10,998 nt of DNA from positions 1 through 10,998 of the forward strand of contig JAIXRT010000053.1 in the NCBI GenBank assembly GCA_027485075.1. Direction: 5' to 3'. A model generated the notes under the pieces. It worked only from the letters and a program-made list of their open reading frames with translations. It was not told the DNA's origin and made no database searches. Positions 6,847 to 10,998 of the stretch are shown here, in pieces. The position numbers and the translations under genes are program-made. Every line of letters begins with the position of its first letter. Positions within the stretch are counted from its first letter, which is position 1. Origin of the DNA: Cytophagaceae bacterium. Its GTDB lineage: Bacteria > Bacteroidota > Bacteroidia > Cytophagales > Spirosomataceae.

Positions 6847-8015
6847 TATTTAATCGCGTTTAAGGCTTGTAAGAAATCGGCTTTTAGATCCTCGATGGAT
6901 TCCAGACCTACAGCAATTCGAACTAGACCCTCGGTAATTCCTAGGGAAATTTTATCTTCTGGAGCTATTTTGGCATGCGTCGTGGATGCAGGATGCGTCA
7001 TGATCGTACGCGAATCTCCTAAATTAGGTGAAATAGAAGCTATTTTTAAAGCTTTGCTAAAGGCAACTACTTTTTCGAATCCACCTTTAATATCGATGGT
7101 TAAGATACCACCACCATATTTCATTTGGCGTTTAGCTAAATCATATTGGGGGTGTGACTTCAAAAAGGGGTATTTTACAGCATTTAGAGCCTCATGACCA
7201 TCTAAAGCTTCAGCCAATGCTTGGGCATTTTCTGAATGTTTCTGAAGACGAAGATCCAACAATTCTAAACTTTTGGAAAGTATCCAAGCATTAAATGGAG
7301 ATAGAGATGGACCCGTATGACGTGCAAAGAAACGAATTTCATCGAGGTAAACTTTCTTTCCACAGATAACACCACCTAGCACCCGGCCTTGGCCATCGAT
7401 GTATTTAGTGGCCGAATGAATGACTAAGTCGGCACCTAAGTCTAACGGAGTTTGTAAAATAGGCGTAGCAAAACAGTTGTCAACCGCTAAAACGATATCG
7501 CGTCCTTTCTTTAGCTCAGCTAATGCCGGTAAATCGATAAGTTCCAAACCTGGATTCGAAGGTGACTCACAGAAAAAGAACTTGGTATTGGGTTGAATGG
7601 CTTTCTCCCAAGCAGCTATATCAGCGCCGGGAACGAATGTACATTCAATCCCCCATTTAGAGGTAATCTTCGTTAAAATTTGAATGCAAGAACCGAACAA
7701 TGCATTGGAGGCAACAATGTGATCACCTGCTTTAAGTAATCCGGCCATGGAAGCAAAAATGGCTGCCATACCTGTTGAGAAAGCTAATCCATCCTCAGCG
7801 TTCTCCAGCATCACCATTTTCGCTACGAATTCATCCACATTGGGATTCATGTAACGCGAGTAAATATTGCCAGCTTTTTCTTCTGCAAAAATGGCTCTTC
7901 CTTCCTCTGCATCATCGAACGTAAAGCTTGACGTTAAATAAAGTGGGACAGAATGTTCGCGATTATGGGATCTTTCGGCTTGAATCCGAATGGCTTTCGT
8001 TTGTTTTTGCATCAT
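6846..8015 (-). CDS. metZ: O-succinylhomoserine sulfhydrylase (Cys/Met metabolism PLP enzyme)
   Basis: A 389-residue PLP enzyme of the Cys/Met metabolism family. Signatures are SRYMNPNVDEF near the N-terminus (PLP-phosphate contact from the neighbouring subunit), STGMAAIFA, AVDNCFATP with the Asp that holds the pyridine nitrogen, and HSATKYIDGQGR with the Schiff-base lysine (residue 204). The form QAERSHNREHSVPLYLTSSF and ARHTGPSLSPFNAWILSKSLE match the MetZ branch, which makes homocysteine directly from O-succinylhomoserine and sulfide. Cystathionine gamma-synthase or gamma-lyase activity is an alternative that sequence alone cannot exclude. The frame extends upstream to a TTG at 8021, but ATG at 8015 (or the adjacent ATG at 8012) is preferred: a promoter-like TACTTTTG at 8040-8033 would start the transcript only about 10 nt before it. 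The stop overlaps the nuoH start by 1 bp. Confidence 0.9.
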   Translation of the reverse strand: MMQKQTKAIRIQAERSHNREHSVPLYLTSSFTFDDAEEGRAIFAEEKAGNIYSRYMNPNVDEFVAKMVMLENAEDGLAFSTGMAAIFASMAGLLKAGDHIVASNALFGSCIQILTKITSKWGIECTFVPGADIAAWEKAIQPNTKFFFCESPSNPGLELIDLPALAELKKGRDIVLAVDNCFATPILQTPLDLGADLVIHSATKYIDGQGRVLGGVICGKKVYLDEIRFFARHTGPSLSPFNAWILSKSLELLDLRLQKHSENAQALAEALDGHEALNAVKYPFLKSHPQYDLAKRQMKYGGGILTIDIKGGFEKVVAFSKALKIASISPNLGDSRTIMTHPASTTHAKIAPEDKISLGITEGLVRIAVGLESIEDLKADFLQALNAIK

Positions 8016-8180
8016 TCTCAAAAATTAATCTACAAAAGTAATAGAATAGTGGGAAATCGCGCCTATTCGGCATTCAGTATTTTTTGACCTGAAAGATGCA
8101 TATAAGCCAACAGAATTATTTCAAGATAAATGAGTAAATTTCGCCGAATTGGTTCCTTTAGGATACAACAAAATAGAACT
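8016..8180. promoter_or_regulatory. Divergent intergenic region between metZ and the DUF1080 gene
   Basis: 165 bp separate the two divergent starts, so both transcripts must begin here. On the leftward side a TAnnTTTG match is visible (8040-8033). On the rightward side the best candidates are a near match TAAATTTC (8135-8142) and a TTGACC/TATAAG pair (8084-8089, 8101-8106) whose 11-bp spacing is too short for a normal sigma-70 promoter. I see no riboswitch fold, long inverted repeat or operator-like palindrome. Confidence 0.5.
8033..8040 (-). promoter_or_regulatory. metZ: Bacteroidota-type -7 promoter element for metZ
   Basis: Read leftward, the sequence is TACTTTTG, an exact match to the TAnnTTTG -7 element used by the primary sigma factor of Bacteroidota. 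It would place the transcript start near 8026, about 10 nt before the ATG at 8015, consistent with the short leaders and missing Shine-Dalgarno sites of this phylum. No convincing -33 TTTG element is seen at the expected distance, which lowers confidence. Confidence 0.4.
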
Positions 8181-9548
8181 ATGAAAAAACAATTACTGAT
8201 GGCGCTTAGCGCTGCGCTTTTATGCGTTTCATTACAATCGAATGCACAAAAGTGGACTAATTTATTTGACGGAAAAACCTTTAAAGGGTTCAAACAACTA
8301 AATGGTCAAGCAAAATATGAAGCGAAAGATGGAGTCATGGTAGGAACGACCGTAGCCAATACACCCAATTCTTTCATGGCTACTGAACAAGAATACGGTG
8401 ATTTTATCTTGGAATTCGATGTAAAGGTGGACAATAAGATGAATTCTGGCGTTCAGTTTAGAAGTTTGTCAATTCCTGAATACCAAAATGGTCGTGTACA
8501 CGGCTACCAAGCAGAGATCGATCCATCTGCGCGCGGCTGGTCAGGCGGTATCTACGACGAATCACGTCGTGGCTGGTTATCTCAAAACGAAGGTAAGCCT
8601 GAGGCAAAAAAAGCATTTAATTTAGGCGATGTTTGGAATCATTACCGCGTTGAGGCGATTGGAACTACGATTCGTACGTGGATCAATGAAGTTCCTGTAA
8701 CGTACTTAGTGGACGATATGACGGCCAAAGGATTTATCGCTTTCCAAGTGCATGCGATTTATGGCGAGATGAAACCAGGTATGCAAGTGATGTGGAAAAA
8801 TATCCGCATTCAAACAGGAAAAGATATGCAACCACGCCCAATTGATGGTAAAACGGTTGTTGAGAATTACATGTTGAACAATTTATCTGAGCAGGAAAAA
8901 GCGGCTGGCTTTAAATTATTGTTCAATGGAAAAGATTTAACGGGTTTCCGTTCAGCGTTCAAAACAACGGCTCCGCCTTCAGTATGGACAGTTGAAGATG
9001 GAACCTTACACGTAAATTCATCGGGTGGAAAAGAGTCTGGTAACGGTGGTGACATTTTGACGAATGAGCAATTTGGTAGCTTTGAGTTGACTTTTGATTT
9101 CAAATTAACTGAAGGAGCTAATTCAGGTGTTAAGTATTTCGTGAACGAAACGTACAATTCCGGGATGTCGGCGATCGGTTTAGAATATCAAGTATTGGAT
9201 GATGCCAAGCACCCCGATGCGAAATTAGGGACCGTGGGCAATCGTACATTAGCTAGTTTGTATGACATTATTCCATCCAATAAACCGGATCCACGTTTCC
9301 GCAAGAAGATTGGCGAATGGAATCAAGGGCGTATCATTGTTTATCCAAATAACATCGTTCAACATTGGTTAAACGGGTTTAAGGTATTGGAATATGAGCG
9401 TAAGAGCAATATTTTCAACGTGCTTGTGGCGCATAGCAAACATGCCAAATGGCCGGGTTATGGTGCTCAAGACAAAGGAGCCATTTTATTTCAGGAGCAC
9501 GGGGATTCCGTGTTTTACAAAAACATCAAAATCAGAGAAATTAACTAA
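8181..9548 (+). CDS. Secreted protein with two DUF1080 domains (3-keto-glycoside hydrolase family)
   Basis: A 455-residue exported protein. The signal peptide MKKQLLMALSAALLCVSLQSNA is followed by Gln23; this fixes the start at ATG 8181. An in-frame ATG at 8130 would put 17 basic residues ahead of the signal. Two DUF1080 (concanavalin-like, 3-keto-disaccharide hydrolase) domains follow: residues about 24-211 and 243-453. They share matching landmarks: LFDGKTFKGF versus LFNGKDLTGF, EFDVKVDNKMNSGVQF versus TFDFKLTEGANSGVKY, GYQAEID versus GLEYQVLD, and WKNIRIQ versus YKNIKIR. Known members cleave 3-keto-glycosides in the periplasm. The oxidoreductase gene lies 8 bp downstream, supporting an oxidise-then-cleave pathway. 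The true sugar substrate is unknown, and the catalytic residues of each copy cannot be assigned from sequence alone. Cys15 lies within the signal peptide but is not in a lipobox context. Confidence 0.88.
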   Translation: MKKQLLMALSAALLCVSLQSNAQKWTNLFDGKTFKGFKQLNGQAKYEAKDGVMVGTTVANTPNSFMATEQEYGDFILEFDVKVDNKMNSGVQFRSLSIPEYQNGRVHGYQAEIDPSARGWSGGIYDESRRGWLSQNEGKPEAKKAFNLGDVWNHYRVEAIGTTIRTWINEVPVTYLVDDMTAKGFIAFQVHAIYGEMKPGMQVMWKNIRIQTGKDMQPRPIDGKTVVENYMLNNLSEQEKAAGFKLLFNGKDLTGFRSAFKTTAPPSVWTVEDGTLHVNSSGGKESGNGGDILTNEQFGSFELTFDFKLTEGANSGVKYFVNETYNSGMSAIGLEYQVLDDAKHPDAKLGTVGNRTLASLYDIIPSNKPDPRFRKKIGEWNQGRIIVYPNNIVQHWLNGFKVLEYERKSNIFNVLVAHSKHAKWPGYGAQDKGAILFQEHGDSVFYKNIKIREIN

Positions 9549-9556
9549 ACCTTATC

Positions 9557-10882
9557 ATGGAAAGAAGATCATTTATTCAAAAAGGTGCATTAGCGACATT
9601 GGGTACGCTTGCATTCAGTCCCAAGTCTTACAGTAAGATTATTGGCGCGAACGATCGTGTTCGTGTTGCGTGTGTCGGTTTTTCCGATCGCCATCGCGCA
9701 TCCCATGTTCCTCCATTCAAGGCCCTAGCGAAGGGAATGAACTTTGAAATGGTTGCTTTGTCGGATCTTTGGAACCGTAGACGTGATGAGGGAAAAGCAT
9801 TTTTAGAGAAGGAATTGGGTGGGAACATTCAGACTTATCGCAATAATGAAGAATTATATTCTGCTAAGGGAATTGATGCGGTGTTTATTTCCACAGCAGA
9901 TTTCCAACATGCTTTGCATACAATCGAGGCAGTGAAAGCCGGTTGCGATACGTATACCGAGAAACCATTGGCGGAAACCATGGAAGACAACCGTGCGGTT
10001 TTGAAAGCCGTAAAGGAATCAGGAAAGATTGTTCAAATCGGTTCACAGCGTCGTTCAGGAGAGAACTACTGGGCAGCGGATGAGTTTATCAAATCTGGAA
10101 AATTCGGCGATATCAAAATGGTAGAGTTGATGTGGAATGTAAACCAACCGGGTCGCTGGAGACGTCCCGAATTAACAAGCATTTTAAAGGAGTCAGATAT
10201 CGACTGGAAGCGTTTCTTGATGAACCGTCCGGCTGATAAATTTGACCCACGTAAATATTTAGAGTATCGCCTATTCTGGCCTTATTCATCTGGAATTCCA
10301 GGGCAATGGATGTCACACCAAATCGACACCGTACACTGGTTTTCAGGCTTATCTCATCCAAACTCGGTTGTTGCCAATGGCGGAATTTACCAATGGAATG
10401 ATGGCCGTGTGAATGCAGATACCATGACTGTGGTATTTGATTATGGTCAAGGAAATAAAGGATTCCAAGTACAGTTCACATCGCGCTTCTCAAATTCAGC
10501 AGGTGGAACGAAAGAGATTTATTACTCTAATGCAGGTGAGTTAAACTTGGATACCAATACGATTTCTCCGAATGGAGGTTTGCGTGAGCGTGAGGCGAAA
10601 GCGATGGGTATGCAGGCGAATTTATTGCCAACCATGAAAATTGAAGGTGCTAAAGTAGCTACTGATGCAGATACGGGCGGTGATTCATTGACATTCAACC
10701 ACGTGAAAAACTGGATGGAATGTGTTCGTTCTCGTAAAACACCTAATGCTCCAATCGAAGCTGGATATCAGCACTCCATCGCAACCATCATGTCAAATGC
10801 AGCGTATCGCACGGGACAGCGTGTAACGTTTGATGAGAAGACGCAAGAGGTGATGGCGGGAGATAAAGTTTTCAAGTACTAG
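9557..10882 (+). CDS. Tat-exported Gfo/Idh/MocA family oxidoreductase
   Basis: A 441-residue NAD(P)-dependent oxidoreductase. The N-terminus ERRSFIQKG followed by a hydrophobic stretch (11-20) is a twin-arginine signal, so the folded, cofactor-loaded enzyme is probably exported to the periplasm. A Rossmann domain follows (about 34-155), with Asp70 at the end of strand 2 and the family EKP motif at 135-137 (Lys136). The C-terminal alpha/beta domain has SHQIDTVHWF (253-262), the H-x2-D-x2-H-W active-site motif with His254, Asp257 and His260. The nucleotide loop reads CVGFSDRHRASH (39-50) and lacks the second and third glycines of the usual GxGxxG. With the DUF1080 gene 8 bp upstream, the likely role is oxidation of glycosides at C3 or a related keto-sugar step; other sugar dehydrogenase activities are possible. 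The stop codon is the first TAG of the downstream repeat array. Confidence 0.92.
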   Translation: MERRSFIQKGALATLGTLAFSPKSYSKIIGANDRVRVACVGFSDRHRASHVPPFKALAKGMNFEMVALSDLWNRRRDEGKAFLEKELGGNIQTYRNNEELYSAKGIDAVFISTADFQHALHTIEAVKAGCDTYTEKPLAETMEDNRAVLKAVKESGKIVQIGSQRRSGENYWAADEFIKSGKFGDIKMVELMWNVNQPGRWRRPELTSILKESDIDWKRFLMNRPADKFDPRKYLEYRLFWPYSSGIPGQWMSHQIDTVHWFSGLSHPNSVVANGGIYQWNDGRVNADTMTVVFDYGQGNKGFQVQFTSRFSNSAGGTKEIYYSNAGELNLDTNTISPNGGLREREAKAMGMQANLLPTMKIEGAKVATDADTGGDSLTFNHVKNWMECVRSRKTPNAPIEAGYQHSIATIMSNAAYRTGQRVTFDEKTQEVMAGDKVFKY

Positions 10883-10939
10883 TCAGTCACTAGTCGCTAG
10901 TCGACAGTCAATAGTCACTAGTCGTTAGTCGTTAGTCCG
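10880..10939. repeat. Degenerate 7-bp tandem repeat array 2 (consensus YAGTCRN)
   Basis: A partial TAGT at 10880 is followed by eight 7-bp units from 10884 to 10939: CAGTCAC, TAGTCGC, TAGTCGA, CAGTCAA, TAGTCAC, TAGTCGT (twice) and TAGTCCG. The AGTC core is constant. The first TAG is the stop codon of the oxidoreductase gene. Because 7 is not a multiple of 3, TAG recurs in all three forward frames, and the CTAG junctions also give TAG on the other strand. The unit differs from that of array 1 mainly by T in place of A at position 4. There are no spacers, so it is not a CRISPR array. The function is unknown. Confidence 0.85.
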
Positions 10940-10962
10940 AAGGGAAATAGTCCGGAGGAAAA
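10933..10962. repeat. Two tandem copies of a 15-bp unit
   Basis: TAGTCCGAAGGGAAA (10933-10947) is followed directly by TAGTCCGGAGGAAAA (10948-10962); 13 of 15 positions match. The unit begins with the same TAGTC core as the last heptamer of the adjacent array, so it appears to have grown out of it with a longer period. Confidence 0.7.
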
Positions 10963-10975
10963 GTTCAAAGTCTGT

Positions 10976-10998
10976 TTATTCAGCCAAGAGCTTTTTCC
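10976..10998 (-). other. Possible 3' end of a convergent leftward gene
   Basis: Read leftward from the window edge, one frame gives KKLLAE then TAA (stop at 10978-10976) and another gives EKALG then TGA (10982-10980). Either would be a plausible C-terminus, but so few codons cannot establish a gene. If real, the repeat array would lie between two convergent genes, as the left-edge array does. A third frame stays open into the array and stops there at the TAG read from 10920 to 10918. Confidence 0.2.

Noticed and set aside
8016-8021. TTG start for metZ at 8021
   Set aside because: Two ATG codons follow immediately, homologues of this type begin close to them, and the candidate promoter would leave almost no leader before the TTG.
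8084-8106. Sigma-70-like promoter TTGACC/TATAAG
   Set aside because: The spacing is 11 bp instead of about 17, and organisms of this type use a different promoter consensus.
8130-8180. Upstream ATG start for the DUF1080 gene
   Set aside because: It would place 17 mostly basic and polar residues before a complete signal peptide; the ATG at 8181 starts directly with MKKQLL.
8181-8249. Lipoprotein signal on the DUF1080 protein (Cys15)
   Set aside because: The residues before the cysteine are ALL, not a lipobox with a small residue at -1, while a normal signal-peptidase I site SNA is present at 20-22.
8063-8293. Leftward 76-codon open frame across the divergent intergenic region
   Set aside because: It overlaps the signal-peptide region of the DUF1080 gene on the opposite strand and has no recognisable domain; it is explained as a chance open frame.
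10954-10958. GGAGG as a ribosome binding site
   Set aside because: No start codon follows at a suitable distance before the window ends, and it is part of the 15-bp repeat.

Overview
The window looks like the chromosome of a member of the Bacteroidota, most likely the order Cytophagales. Three things point there: a TonB-dependent receptor with an N-terminal carboxypeptidase-regulatory-like domain paired with a DUF4249 lipoprotein, a DUF1080 protein followed by a Tat-exported Gfo/Idh/MocA oxidoreductase, and almost no Shine-Dalgarno sequences together with a TAnnTTTG-type promoter element. No genus can be named from the sequence alone. There are no tRNA or rRNA genes, no CRISPR array and no transposase.

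Left edge (1-260): the last 23 codons of an unrecognised rightward gene, then a degenerate 7-bp tandem repeat that begins on that gene's TAG stop, then a 125-bp element bounded by a perfect 15-bp inverted repeat and full of hairpins. One hairpin, followed by a T tract, is a good intrinsic terminator for the left gene. The right arm of the element runs into the end of the next, convergent gene and supplies its stop codon.

Leftward block (255-8015): six genes are transcribed leftward in the order metZ (O-succinylhomoserine sulfhydrylase), nuoH (complex I membrane subunit), a TonB-dependent receptor, a DUF4249 lipoprotein, hemH (ferrochelatase) and a drug/metabolite-type transporter. Spacings in that order are a 1-bp overlap, 54 bp, 2 bp, 19 bp and 1 bp, so metZ-nuoH and receptor-DUF4249-hemH-transporter look like two tight groups that may be co-transcribed. 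The receptor and its lipoprotein would take up an unknown substrate at the outer membrane. Their position just upstream of ferrochelatase makes iron or a tetrapyrrole worth considering, but this is inference. The ferrochelatase carries a cysteine-rich insert that could hold an iron-sulfur cluster.

Rightward block (8181-10882): after a 165-bp divergent intergenic region, a two-gene operon encodes a Sec-exported protein with two DUF1080 domains and a Tat-exported Gfo/Idh/MocA oxidoreductase 8 bp downstream. Family knowledge suggests a periplasmic route for oxidising glycosides at C3 and cleaving the keto-glycosides.

Right edge (10880-10998): a second 7-bp tandem repeat again begins on the TAG stop of the preceding gene and is followed by two copies of a 15-bp unit. 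A convergent leftward gene may end in the last 20 or so bases. The most unusual signal in the window is this recurring arrangement: three gene ends whose TAG stop lies inside a repeat, with two heptameric arrays sharing a TAGWC-like core.
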